A stretch of 64,000 bases of DNA from Burkholderia cenocepacia (GCF_900446215.1 NZ_UAQZ01000001.1:806001-870000), one strand, 5' to 3'; shown: positions 18,466 to 26,739, counted from the stretch's first letter. The notes: a model not told the origin generated them from the sequence alone. Numbers and translations are program-made.

Positions 18466-19163
18466 CACAGCGCCTCGCCTTCGGCCAGCATGCCGGCCGC
18501 GCGCAGTTCCTTCTCGATCCAGCCCGGACGAAGATCGCCCTTGTGGATCGCAGCGATACGCGCGGTTTCGAAGTCGAGCTTTTTCTGCGCGAGATCGACG
18601 ATGCGCGCGACGTCGGCGCGTGCAATGACGACGACGCCGTCGGCGTCGCCGACCACCAGGTCGCCCGGATTGACCGTCGCGCCGCCCAGCGAGATCGGCG
18701 CATTCACGCGCCCCGCGATGCTTTTGGTCGGGCCGCACGGATTGAGGCCGGCCGAGAAGATCGGGTAGTCGCCGTTGGCCAGTTCGTGCGCGTCGCGCAC
18801 CGCGCCGTCGATGACGATGCCGGCGATGCCGCTCGCCTTCGCCTGCGCCGCCATGATTTCGCCAAGCAGCGCGCACGAGATGTCGCCCTTGCCGTCGACC
18901 ACGACGACGTCGCCTGGCTTCGCGACGGCGAGCGCCGCATGGATCGCCAGGTTGTCGCCCGGACGGACTTCGACCGTGACTGCGGGGCCGGCGACCTTCA
19001 TCTTCGGCGACAGCGGCCGCACGCGGCCATGCACCGTGCCGCGGCGGCCCGCGACGTCGGCGAGGATCGCGGCCTGGTAACGCGCGGCCGCCTGAACGAG
19101 TTCCGGCGAGATGCGTTCGATGTCGCGATTGATCGGAGAAGTACTGACGGATGGCTTGCTCAT
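18465..19163 (-). CDS. RraA-family protein (HMG/CHA-type class II aldolase or decarboxylase)
   Basis: A 232-residue RraA-fold protein. ADVAGRRGTVHGRVRPL, GDNLAIHAALAVAKPGDVVVVDG and GIVIDGAVRDAHEL contain the Gly and Arg-Asp residues that bind metal and pyruvate in 4-hydroxy-4-methyl-2-oxoglutarate/4-carboxy-4-hydroxy-2-oxoadipate aldolases. This makes a metal-dependent aldolase more likely than the RNase E inhibitor role of E. coli RraA. The C-terminal extension VDLAQKKLDFETARIAAI is usual in catabolic members. ATG 19163 (MSKPSVS) opens the ten-gene operon; a perfect palindrome lies 20 bp upstream. Confidence 0.85.
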   Translation of the reverse strand: MSKPSVSTSPINRDIERISPELVQAAARYQAAILADVAGRRGTVHGRVRPLSPKMKVAGPAVTVEVRPGDNLAIHAALAVAKPGDVVVVDGKGDISCALLGEIMAAQAKASGIAGIVIDGAVRDAHELANGDYPIFSAGLNPCGPTKSIAGRVNAPISLGGATVNPGDLVVGDADGVVVIARADVARIVDLAQKKLDFETARIAAIHKGDLRPGWIEKELRAAGMLAEGEAL

Positions 19164-19183
19164 GACTCGACCTCGGGTTGTGC

Positions 19184-19226
19184 GTTGTACTATGTACAAC
19201 ACTGGTGTACATAGTGAAATCACTAT
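19184..19226. promoter_or_regulatory. Operator region of the 8-19 kb operon
   Basis: GTTGTAC-TAT-GTACAAC (19184-19200) is a perfect 7-bp inverted repeat with 3-nt spacer; ATAGTG-AAAT-CACTAT (19211-19226) is a second perfect one. Both lie just upstream of the RraA start (minus strand). The first shares the 6-3-6 geometry of the TTTTAC-N3-GTAAAA sites near the divergent IclR gene, so one regulator may bind all of them. Confidence 0.6.
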
Positions 19227-19263
19227 AACGAGACAACCCATACCAGGGCACTGGCGTTTACCC

Positions 19264-19298
19264 TTTTACGTGGTAAACCAGCGTTTTACTCTGTAAAA
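19264..19298. promoter_or_regulatory. Tandem IclR-type operator pair before the IclR gene
   Basis: Two copies of one palindrome lie 20 bp apart, about two helical turns: TTTTAC-GTG-GTAAAC (19264-19278) and TTTTAC-TCT-GTAAAA (19284-19298). They are 31 bp upstream of the IclR start at 19329, fitting autoregulation. Confidence 0.65.
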
Positions 19299-19328
19299 TA
19301 TCCGTTGTGTGTCGACGGGAGAGAAGGA

Positions 19329-20039
19329 ATGGGAAATGACGGCGTGGTTGCCGTGGAAAAGGCGCTTTCGCTGCTGGACTGCTTCAAGCCGGGCGCCGAA
19401 TCGCAGTCGCTCGCGACACTGTCGCAAGCCTCCGGCATGCACAAGACGACGGTCTATCGGCTGATGAACTCGCTGGAGCGAATGGGCTATGTCGTGCGCG
19501 CGCAGTCCGGCAACTATTCGCTTGGGCACCGCGTGCTGTACCTCGGCAAGCTGTACGAGCAGTCCTTCCATCTGTCCACGGTGGTCGAACCGGCGCTGCA
19601 TGCGCTGGCCGCGCTGACGAAGGAAAGCGCATCGTACTACGTGCACGACAACGGGCAGCGGCTTTGCCTGTTTCGGGTCGAGCCGTCCGAAGGCCTGCGT
19701 GAAACGCGGCTCGCGGGCACGATGCTGCCGCTCGACGACACGGCCATCAGCCAGGTGATCCGTTTCTGGGGGCTCGGCGAACCGATCTATGACAAGCCGC
19801 CCGCACTGCCCCTCTTCACCGCGGGTGCACGCGATGTGCACACCGCAGCGTTCGCGGTGCCGGTCTTCGGCGCCGGCGACAAGTTCATGGCGGCGCTGAC
19901 GCTGTCCGGTCCTGCGTCGCGCCTCAGCGTCGCGCACGAGTCGGGTGAACTGGATCGACCGCAGCTGGATGCGGCCGCCGATCTATCGCGGAAGCTGGGC
20001 GCGAGTGTCGCGCTCTGCGAGAACGTCTACGGCATCTGA
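19329..20039 (+). CDS. IclR-family transcriptional regulator
   Basis: A 236-residue IclR protein. The winged helix-turn-helix spans residues about 6-65 (VAVEKALSLLDCF, LATLSQASGMHKTTVYRLMN, LGHRVL), followed by a GAF-like effector domain (PALHALAALTKESASYYVHDNGQRLCL). GGGAG lies 7 nt before ATG 19329. It is divergent from the RraA-led operon, and palindromes lie on both sides of the shared control region, so it is the probable local regulator. Effector likely a substrate or intermediate of that operon. Confidence 0.9.
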   Translation: MGNDGVVAVEKALSLLDCFKPGAESQSLATLSQASGMHKTTVYRLMNSLERMGYVVRAQSGNYSLGHRVLYLGKLYEQSFHLSTVVEPALHALAALTKESASYYVHDNGQRLCLFRVEPSEGLRETRLAGTMLPLDDTAISQVIRFWGLGEPIYDKPPALPLFTAGARDVHTAAFAVPVFGAGDKFMAALTLSGPASRLSVAHESGELDRPQLDAAADLSRKLGASVALCENVYGI

Positions 20040-20056
20040 TCGCCGCTTCCGCAACG

Positions 20057-20202
20057 GCCGAGCAGCAGGCGCAGCGGCACGTCGTCGCGGCGCGACGGGT
20101 CGACGATCAGCGCCGCGCGCCGCCTGCGCGACCCATTCGGTACGCATCCCGCCCGGCTCGAGCATGCACACGCGCACGCCGAACGACGCGGCTTCCTACG
20201 CG
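20057..20202 (-). pseudogene. Decayed fragment of a short-chain dehydrogenase gene
   Basis: Two blocks match the SDR gene at 29957-30832. Positions 20057-20117 match 30098-30158 with one mismatch in 61, and 20123-20202 match 30268-30347 with about eight mismatches in 80. The two blocks are offset by 104 bases relative to each other, so a 104-base internal deletion, not a multiple of three, has broken the frame. What remains covers roughly codons 162-190 and 225-245 of the paralogue. There is no start or stop context. The fragment ends exactly where the dispersed 46-bp repeat begins, so a rearrangement probably removed the 5' half. Confidence 0.85.
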
Positions 20203-20245
20203 GAATTTTTCACCGTGATAAGCGTTTTTAAACAGGGTTAGTACG
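20200..20245. repeat. 46-bp dispersed repeat, copy 2
   Basis: It matches 4245-4290 at 43 of 46 positions, same orientation, including the TCACCGTGA palindrome (20210-20218). It is fused to the truncated end of the SDR remnant, and a small hairpin (GCCCGC...GCGGGC, 20249-20265) follows before the MFS gene end at 20274. Confidence 0.8.
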
Positions 20246-20273
20246 AACGCCCGCATGACGCGGGCGGCGTTCC

Positions 20274-21608
20274 TTACGCATGCGTCGAGCGCGGCCGGTC
20301 GTTCGTCAGCACAACCGCATGGCCGGTGGACATCGAACGTGACTGGAAGTCCTCGCCGCGCGATTCGCGCGACGCGATCACCGCGACGAACGCCGGCAGC
20401 GCCATCAGGATCGCGTAGCCGGCGACAAAGATCGCCGAACCCGTATAGCTGACGAGCAGCGTGCCGACGATCGGCGCGATCGATCCGCCGAGCACCGATG
20501 CAAGCTGATAGCTGGTCGACAGCGCGGTGAAGCGCACGCGCGTCGGAAACAGTTCGGCCATGTACGCGGCCATCGGTCCGAGAATGATCCCGTGGCACGT
20601 CAGGCACGCGATCAACGCCAGTTGCAGATGAACGTAGTCGCTGCCTGGCGACAGCGTGAACAGCGAACAACCGGCGATCGCCGCGCCGAGCAGGCCGGCG
20701 ATCAGCACCGGGCGCCGTCCGATCCGGTCCGACACGTGCGCGGCAATCAGGATGACGACGACCTCGATCGCCGACGCCCACATCAGCGCGGACAGTGCCT
20801 GCGGTCTGCTGAAGTGCAGATAGCCGGTCGCGAGTCCGAGCGCGAACGTCGAAAACAGATACAGGAACGTGTTCTCCGCGGCTTTCACGAAGAACGCACG
20901 CGCCATTTGCCGCCCGTTGCTCGCGCAGGTGTCGCGCAGCGACGCGCGCTCGACCGTCTGGTGCGCGGCCGACAGCTCGGCGAACGCCGCCGATTCCTCG
21001 ACGCGCCGGCGCGTCCAGAAGCCGACGATCACGAGCAGCGCGGAAATGAAGAACGGAATCCGCCACGCCCAGTCGACGAATGCGGCATCGCCGTAGAATC
21101 GCTGCACCATCCCGATCACGAACGCGGTCAGCACGTTCGCGAGCGGCCCGGCGAACATCGTGAAGCTGGTCCAGAAGCCGCGCTGCGCGCCGGGCATCGA
21201 CTCGGCGATCATCAGGATCGCGCCGGTCGCTTCGCCGCCGACCGCGATGCCCTGCACGATGCGCAGCAGCACGAGCAGCAGCGGCGCCGCGATGCCGATC
21301 GACGCATAGGTCGGCAGCAAGCCGACGCAGAACGTGCTGATGCCCATCATCAGCAGACTGACGACGAGCGTCTTGCGGCGGCCGATGCGGTCGCCGATCA
21401 TCCCGAACACGATGCCGCCGAGCGGCCGCGCGACGAAGCCGACGGCGAACGTCGCGAGCGCGAGCAGCGTGGCGGCGAGCGGATTGCCGACGACGAAGAA
21501 CTGCTTGTCGAACACGAGCACCGCACACGCGGCGAACGCGAAAAAGTCGTACCACTCCAGCGTGGTGCCGACGGTACAGGCGAACATCAGGTTGGCACGC
21601 TTCTTCAT
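20274..21608 (-). CDS. MFS transporter, metabolite:H+ symporter (MHS) family
   Basis: A 444-residue carrier with MHS signatures: TLEWYDFFAFAACAVLVFDKQFF near residues 16-38, FVARPLGGIVFGMIGDRIGRRK and IVQGIAVGGEATGAILMIAES. It follows the P450 fusion gene by 66 bp on the same strand. It is therefore likely to import the P450's aromatic or terpenoid acid substrate. The C-terminal 25 residues are hydrophilic. It is related to the MHS carrier at 1577 but the two are not close duplicates. Confidence 0.88.
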   Translation of the reverse strand: MKKRANLMFACTVGTTLEWYDFFAFAACAVLVFDKQFFVVGNPLAATLLALATFAVGFVARPLGGIVFGMIGDRIGRRKTLVVSLLMMGISTFCVGLLPTYASIGIAAPLLLVLLRIVQGIAVGGEATGAILMIAESMPGAQRGFWTSFTMFAGPLANVLTAFVIGMVQRFYGDAAFVDWAWRIPFFISALLVIVGFWTRRRVEESAAFAELSAAHQTVERASLRDTCASNGRQMARAFFVKAAENTFLYLFSTFALGLATGYLHFSRPQALSALMWASAIEVVVILIAAHVSDRIGRRPVLIAGLLGAAIAGCSLFTLSPGSDYVHLQLALIACLTCHGIILGPMAAYMAELFPTRVRFTALSTSYQLASVLGGSIAPIVGTLLVSYTGSAIFVAGYAILMALPAFVAVIASRESRGEDFQSRSMSTGHAVVLTNDRPRSTHA

Positions 21609-21674
21609 CGCGCATGTCTCCGGTTTTTTTGTGGTTTGCGTGGGGCGAGCGACGCCGCGGCGACGCCCGTGGAT

Positions 21675-24020
21675 TCAGAGTTCGAGCACGAGCCGCTCGC
21701 CGCCGCACGCGCGCGAACAGCAGGTCATCATGCGATCGTGCGCGTCGCGTTCGGCGCGCGTCAGCACGCTGTCGCGATGATCGACGCGGCCGGCCAGCAC
21801 CCGCACTTCGCAGGATCCGCACAGCCCTTCGCGGCAGTCGCTCTGCACGTCGATGTTCGCGTGCTGCAATGCGTCGAGCACCGTCTGGTTCGCCGCGACC
21901 GTCAGCGTGATGCCGGAATCCTTCAGTTCGACTTCGAACGGGCGCTCCTTCGATGGGTCGAGGGCCGCACGCGTCGACACGAAATGCTCGACACGCAGCG
22001 CATCGCGCGGCCAGTGCGCGCAACTCGCTTCGAGCGCATCGAGCATCCGCGCGGGGCCGCACGCGTAGATGCGCGTGTCGTCGGCCGGCTGGGCGAACAG
22101 CGCGCGGAAGTCGTTGCGCGAACCTTCGTCCGACACGTAGACGTGCAGACGCTCGCCGTGCAGCGCCGTGAGCGCGTCGAGCAGCGCCATCGACGCGCGT
22201 CGTGCGCCGCTATAGTGGATCTCGTAGTCGATGCCGCGCACCTTCGCTTCGCGCGCCATCGCGCTGATCGGCGTAATGCCGATGCCGCCCGCGACGAAGA
22301 TCGCCTTGCCGGCGTCGGTCGCGAAACGGAAGTGATTACGCGGCCCGCGGATCTTCAGCACGTCGCCGGCGCGCAGATTCGCATGCACCCATGCCGATCC
22401 GCCGCGGCCCTGCGCTTCGTGCAGCACCGCGATCTCGTACGCGTCGCGCTCGGCCGGGTCGCCGCACAGCGAATACTGGCGCGTGATGCCGGTATCGCCG
22501 CAGATCACGTCGATATGCGCGCCGGGCGTCCAGCGCGGCAGCATGCGGCCGTCGCCGGACACGAGGCGGACCTGCGCGACGCGATCCGCGCACCTCGACA
22601 CGCGCTGTACCTTCACCACGCGACTCACCGCGTGCGACGACGGCTCGCCGATGCGCACCGCCGTGCGCGCGCGCAGCGCCGACGGGTCGCGGCGCTCGGG
22701 ATTCGCCGCCGGATCCCATTCGACATACAGGTGCTCGGGGCCGCGGAACGACGTGTTCGGCACATACGTGAAGCGCTGTTCCGCCAGCTTCATATGCGGC
22801 AGACGGCGCGTGAATTCCTCGAGGAAGATCTGCATCTCCATGCGCGCGAGATTCTTGCCCATGCACTGATGCGACCCGTAGCCGAACGTGAGCTGATCGC
22901 TCGCATTCTCCCGGCGGATGTCGAACAGGTCCGCATCCGCGAAGCGCGCTTCGTCATGATTCGCGGACGACGTGACGATCAACAGCTTCGAGCCGGCGGG
23001 CACCGCGACGCCGCCGATCGTGACGTCCTTCGTCGCGAGCCGTCGCCACGCGGCGACCGAGCCGTTGTGGCGCAGGCACTCCTCGACCGCGTTCGGGATC
23101 AGCGACGGGTCGTCGCAGATGTCGCGCCACGCATCGGGATGCTGCAGCAGCAGCTTCATCGCATTGGCCGTCGCGTTCGCGGTCGTCTCGTGCGCGGCGA
23201 CGATCCCCGCCATCATCATCGAGTGCAGATACGAATCGGTGATCACGTCGGGCAGCGTCTTCTGCTTGCGGATCCCGTACTGCATCCAGCCCGGCCCGGA
23301 CGGATCCTCGCGCATCTTGTCGAGCACCTTGCCCGCGAACTGCCAGAACTTGCCGACCGCATGCGCGACCGCGACCTGCTCCTCCGGTTTCGGACGGCCC
23401 CACGTGTTGATCGTATGGGCGATCGAGTATTCGCGCAGCGTGTCCATGTCCTCTTCCGGCACGCCGAGAAAGTGCAGCGCGACGGTCAGCGGCACCTCCC
23501 ACAACATCTGGTCGACCAGATCCGCGCGGCCGTCGTCGATGAAGCGGTCCACGTATTCGCGCGCGAGCCGGCGCACCATCGGTTCGTGACGCTTCAGCGC
23601 TTCGGGCGTGAACGGGTCCAGCAGCGCACGGCGACGCGGCATGTGCGCGGGCTCGTCCTCGTTGACGAGCGTGCGGTTCAGCGCGAAGCCGTACGACGCG
23701 AGCACCGCGTTCGCCTCGGCGCCCGTCGGGGTGATCTTCTCCAGCGCGATCGACGGACTGAACGTGAGGTTGTCGCGAAAGATGGCCTTGATGTCGTCGT
23801 AGCGCGTGACGATCCAGTACCCCAGCTTCGGGCTGTAAAACACCGGCTCCCGCTCGCGCGCCCAACGGACGTATTCGGGCGGATCCTGCTGGTAACCGTC
23901 GTCGAACGGATCGAACGCGGCCGCGGCCGCGCTGACCGGGCACCCGTTCGGCGCGGTCGCCGCTGCCGGCGCAGGATGAAACGGACATTTCGACGACGCG
24001 TGATGCTCGATGGCGGACAT
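21675..24020 (-). CDS. Self-sufficient cytochrome P450 fused to phthalate-family reductase (CYP116B-like)
   Basis: A 781-residue single-chain monooxygenase. Residues 1-about 450 are the P450: I-helix GIVAAHETTANAT, K-helix EECLR, and the haem loop FGYGSHQCMGKNLAR with Cys386 as thiolate ligand. Next comes an FMN domain with RQYSLCGDP, an NADH site with VAGGIGITPISAM, and a C-terminal plant-type [2Fe-2S] ferredoxin with CREGLCGSC and a final Cys in TCCSRAC. This haem-FMN-Fe2S order is that of P450RhF/CYP116B enzymes, so no separate redox partner is needed. Reactions of the class are hydroxylation and dealkylation of aromatics; the physiological substrate is unknown. It shares a transcript with the MHS carrier. 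Confidence 0.93.
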   Translation of the reverse strand: MSAIEHHASSKCPFHPAPAAATAPNGCPVSAAAAAFDPFDDGYQQDPPEYVRWAREREPVFYSPKLGYWIVTRYDDIKAIFRDNLTFSPSIALEKITPTGAEANAVLASYGFALNRTLVNEDEPAHMPRRRALLDPFTPEALKRHEPMVRRLAREYVDRFIDDGRADLVDQMLWEVPLTVALHFLGVPEEDMDTLREYSIAHTINTWGRPKPEEQVAVAHAVGKFWQFAGKVLDKMREDPSGPGWMQYGIRKQKTLPDVITDSYLHSMMMAGIVAAHETTANATANAMKLLLQHPDAWRDICDDPSLIPNAVEECLRHNGSVAAWRRLATKDVTIGGVAVPAGSKLLIVTSSANHDEARFADADLFDIRRENASDQLTFGYGSHQCMGKNLARMEMQIFLEEFTRRLPHMKLAEQRFTYVPNTSFRGPEHLYVEWDPAANPERRDPSALRARTAVRIGEPSSHAVSRVVKVQRVSRCADRVAQVRLVSGDGRMLPRWTPGAHIDVICGDTGITRQYSLCGDPAERDAYEIAVLHEAQGRGGSAWVHANLRAGDVLKIRGPRNHFRFATDAGKAIFVAGGIGITPISAMAREAKVRGIDYEIHYSGARRASMALLDALTALHGERLHVYVSDEGSRNDFRALFAQPADDTRIYACGPARMLDALEASCAHWPRDALRVEHFVSTRAALDPSKERPFEVELKDSGITLTVAANQTVLDALQHANIDVQSDCREGLCGSCEVRVLAGRVDHRDSVLTRAERDAHDRMMTCCSRACGGERLVLEL

Positions 24021-24056
24021 GATTGACTCCGATGCGATGATTTAGCGTAAATCTAA

Positions 24057-24069
24057 TACGCATTGCGTA
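24057..24069. promoter_or_regulatory. Palindromic operator between P450 and IclR genes
   Basis: TACGCA-T-TGCGTA is a perfect 13-bp palindrome in the 113-bp divergent region, 37 bp upstream of the P450 start. It is a candidate site for the IclR protein at 24134. Confidence 0.5.
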
Positions 24070-24133
24070 ATCGCAGGACTGGGGTAAACCTTGGCGGTCC
24101 GCCGTCGGCGGCCGTCGGGCTAGAATCCGCCGT

Positions 24134-24949
24134 ATGAAAAAAATCACCGGAACGAAACAGACCGCACCCGCCGAGCGGGACCGCAGGCAACGCGTTCAAT
24201 CCGCGTCGACCGGCCTTCTCGTGCTGAAGGAACTGGCGGCATCGGGCGGCCGCGCGACACTGACCGCGCTCGCGGCACGGCTCGACGAGAATCCCGCGAA
24301 AGTGCACAGATATCTGGCGAGCCTGATGGAAGCGTCGTTCGTCACGCAGGATCGCGGCACGCAGCAGTACGTGCTCGGACCGCAATGCATCTCGATCGGG
24401 CTCGCCGCGATGCGGATGGCCGACCCGATACGACTCGCCGAGCCGTCGCTGGTGCGCCTGCGCGAGCGCCTCGAAGTGACGTGCTTCGTCGCGATCATGG
24501 GCAACCGCGGGCCGACGATCATGCGGTTCGAGGAGCCCGGCCTGCCGGTGACGGTCAACGTGCGCGCGGGCTCCGTCATGTCGTTGCTGTGGTCGGCGAC
24601 GGGCCGGCTGTTCCTCGCGCTGCTCGACGAACCTCGCGTGCGGAAACTCGCGGAAGAAGAGCTTGCATCGGCGCCGGCCGAATTGCGCGCCCAGCTCGAC
24701 CGACGCGATCCGGTCGGCAAATTGCAGCGCGAGATCCGCGCGGCCGGCCTCGCCAGCGTCCGCGACACGAACCTGAAGGGCATCAGCGCGGTGTCGGCAG
24801 CGCTATTCGACGCAAACGGGCATATGTGCGGCGCACTCACCGCGCTGGGCGCCACGGGCGGCTTCGACGCGTCGATCGACGGGCCGGTCGCGACGGCGCT
24901 GCGCCACGAGGCCACGCTGATCAGCGCCGAGCTCGGGTACACGGGCTGA
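24134..24949 (+). CDS. IclR-family transcriptional regulator
   Basis: A 271-residue IclR protein with a basic 25-residue N-terminal extension (MKKITGTKQTAPAERDRRQR). The helix-turn-helix is TLTALAARLDENPAKVHRYLASLMEASFV; the effector domain follows from PIRLAEPSLVRLRERL to AALFDANGHMCGALTALGATGGF. It is divergent from the P450-MHS pair and separated from it by a palindrome, so it is the likely controller of that pathway. Confidence 0.9.
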   Translation: MKKITGTKQTAPAERDRRQRVQSASTGLLVLKELAASGGRATLTALAARLDENPAKVHRYLASLMEASFVTQDRGTQQYVLGPQCISIGLAAMRMADPIRLAEPSLVRLRERLEVTCFVAIMGNRGPTIMRFEEPGLPVTVNVRAGSVMSLLWSATGRLFLALLDEPRVRKLAEEELASAPAELRAQLDRRDPVGKLQREIRAAGLASVRDTNLKGISAVSAALFDANGHMCGALTALGATGGFDASIDGPVATALRHEATLISAELGYTG

Positions 24950-25014
24950 CCCCGTCGCCGCTACGGCGTCCGCGGATCCGCCCGGACGCCGGCTCGCCCT
25001 CCGCTTGATTTTTG

Positions 25015-25027
25015 AGACGAACGGTCT
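25015..25027. promoter_or_regulatory. AcuR-type operator, site 1
   Basis: AGACGAACGGTCT, with AGAC and GTCT arms, lies 12 bp before the TetR start at 25039. Nearly the same sequence occurs in front of acuI (25696-25708), so this is probably the autoregulatory site. Confidence 0.65.
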
Positions 25028-25038
25028 ATTATTCGGCC

Positions 25039-25677
25039 ATGGACACGCGCACCGATCCGCCGCGCCGCCGCGGCCGGCCACCCAAGCAGCACGACGACCT
25101 CGTCGCCACGCGCGACATGCTGCTGCGCACCGGGCTCGAGATCCTCACCGAAAAGGGCTTTTCGGCCACCGGGCTCGACGAGATCCTCGGGCGCGCCGGC
25201 GTGCCGAAAGGCTCGTTCTATCACTACTTCGACAGCAAGGAAGCGTTCGGCCTCGAACTGATCGACCGCTACGCCGAGTTCTTCGCCCGCAAGCTCGACC
25301 GCCATTTCAGCCAGCTGGAACGCTCGCCGCTGGCGCGCGTGCGCGCGTTCGTCGACGACGCCCGCGACGGCATGGCCCGCCATGCGTACCACCGCGGCTG
25401 CCTGATCGGCAACCTCGGCCAGGAAATGGGCACGCTGCCCGAGAGCTTCCGCGCGCGTCTGCGCGCGACGTTCGAAGACTGGCAGCGCCGCCTCGCCGAA
25501 TGCCTGGCCGACGCGCAGCAGGCGGGCGAACTGGCGGATGCCGCCGCCCCCGCCGAGCTGGCCGCATTCTTCTGGATCGGCTGGGAAGGCGCCGTGCTGC
25601 GCGCGAAGCTCGAACGCAGCGACCAGCCGCTCGCGCTGTTCGCGCAATTTTTCTTCAATGGATTGCCTCGCCGCTGA
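25039..25677 (+). CDS. acuR: TetR-family regulator, AcuR-like
   Basis: A 212-residue TetR protein beginning MDTRTDPPRRRGRPPKQ. The helix-turn-helix is LEILTEKGFSATGLDEILGRAGVPKGSFYHYF near residues 35-67. The ligand domain resembles the TetR_C group of AcuR, which represses acrylate-utilisation genes in Rhodobacter. It is followed directly by the acryloyl-CoA reductase gene acuI, and the same AGACGA(A/T)CGGTCT motif stands in front of both genes. ATG 25039 is preferred over an upstream TTG, which would place the operator inside the coding sequence. Acrylate or an acryloyl thioester is the inferred effector. Confidence 0.85.
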   Translation: MDTRTDPPRRRGRPPKQHDDLVATRDMLLRTGLEILTEKGFSATGLDEILGRAGVPKGSFYHYFDSKEAFGLELIDRYAEFFARKLDRHFSQLERSPLARVRAFVDDARDGMARHAYHRGCLIGNLGQEMGTLPESFRARLRATFEDWQRRLAECLADAQQAGELADAAAPAELAAFFWIGWEGAVLRAKLERSDQPLALFAQFFFNGLPRR

Positions 25678-25693
25678 ATTTTTTTACCATTAA

Positions 25694-25710
25694 CTAGACG
25701 ATCGGTCTAG
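25694..25710. promoter_or_regulatory. AcuR-type operator, site 2
   Basis: CTAGAC-GATCG-GTCTAG is a perfect 6-bp inverted repeat located 13 bp before the acuI start, overlapping the leader up to the AAGGAGG ribosome site. It shares its core with the site at 25015-25027. Confidence 0.7.
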
Positions 25711-25722
25711 AAAGGAGGACGG

Positions 25723-26706
25723 ATGTTCCAGGGCATCGTGATCGACAAGGACGAGACCGGCCAGCACGTGAGGCTGCACACGCTGGACGACGCGCAGTTG
25801 CCGGCCGGCAACGTGACGATCCGCGTGGGCTATTCGACGCTGAACTACAAGGACGGGCTGGCGATCACCGGCAAGAGCCCGGTCGTGCGCAAGTTCCCGA
25901 TGGTGCCGGGCATCGACCTGGTCGGCGAAGTCGAAGCGAGCACGCACCCGGATCACCGTCCGGGCGACCGGGTCGTGCTCAACGGCTGGGGCGTCGGCGA
26001 AACGCACTGGGGCGGCCTCGCGCAGAAGGCGCGGGTCGACGGCGACTGGCTGGTGCCGCTGCCGTCCGCGTTTTCGCCGCAACAGGCGATGGCCATCGGC
26101 ACGGCCGGCTACACCGCGATGCTGTGCGTGATGGCGCTGGAACGGCACGGCGTGCGGCCGGACGACGGCGAGATCGTCGTGACCGGCGCGGCCGGCGGCG
26201 TGGGCAGCGTCGCGACGGCCCTTCTCGCGCGACTCGGATACCGGGTCGTCGCCGTGACGGGCCGCCCGGCCGATGCCGACTATCTGCGGCAACTCGGCGC
26301 GGCCGAGATCCTGGATCGCGCGTCATTCAGCGTACCCGGCAAGCCGCTCGGCAAGGAACGCTGGGCCGGCGCCGTCGACGTGGCCGGCAGCCACGTCCTC
26401 GCCAACGTGTGCGCGACCACGCGCTACCGCGGCGTGGTGACGGCCTGCGGCCTCGCCGCCGGCATGGACTTCCCCGCGACCGTCGCGCCGTTCATCCTGC
26501 GCGGCGTCACGCTCGTCGGGATCGACAGCGTGATGTGTCCGCGCGCCGAGCGGCTGGAAGCCTGGCGCCGGCTCGCGTCCGATCTCGACGTCGAGAAGCT
26601 GGGCGCCATCGGCCATCAGGTCGGCCTGAGCGACGCCATTCCGCTGGCGGCGGAACTGATCGACGGCAAGGTGCGCGGCCGCATCGTCGTCGACGTCAAT
26701 GCCTGA
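25723..26706 (+). CDS. acuI: Acryloyl-CoA reductase AcuI (MDR family)
   Basis: A 327-residue zinc-independent medium-chain reductase of the YhdH/AcuI group. [47 protein letters not shown] and the NADPH site [16 protein letters not shown] near residues 151-166 match AcuI closely. It should reduce toxic acryloyl-CoA to propionyl-CoA with NADPH, in acrylate, DMSP or 3-hydroxypropionate metabolism. AAGGAGG precedes ATG 25723. It forms an operon with acuR upstream and an AhpD-fold gene 33 bp downstream. Confidence 0.92.
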   Translation: MFQGIVIDKDETGQHVRLHTLDDAQLPAGNVTIRVGYSTLNYKDGLAITGKSPVVRKFPMVPGIDLVGEVEASTHPDHRPGDRVVLNGWGVGETHWGGLAQKARVDGDWLVPLPSAFSPQQAMAIGTAGYTAMLCVMALERHGVRPDDGEIVVTGAAGGVGSVATALLARLGYRVVAVTGRPADADYLRQLGAAEILDRASFSVPGKPLGKERWAGAVDVAGSHVLANVCATTRYRGVVTACGLAAGMDFPATVAPFILRGVTLVGIDSVMCPRAERLEAWRRLASDLDVEKLGAIGHQVGLSDAIPLAAELIDGKVRGRIVVDVNA

Positions 26707-26739
26707 TCGCCCTTCGTGCCACTTTATCCAGGAGACCTC

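Noticed and set aside
16414-18768. 784-codon plus-strand open frame opposite the SMP-30 and dehydrogenase genes
   Set aside because: Shadow of conserved minus-strand genes; no ribosome site and no recognisable domain.
20592-24026. 1144-codon plus-strand open frame opposite the MFS and P450 genes
   Set aside because: Low-complexity Arg/His/Ala-rich translation with no domain. The opposite strand encodes conserved P450 and reductase motifs.
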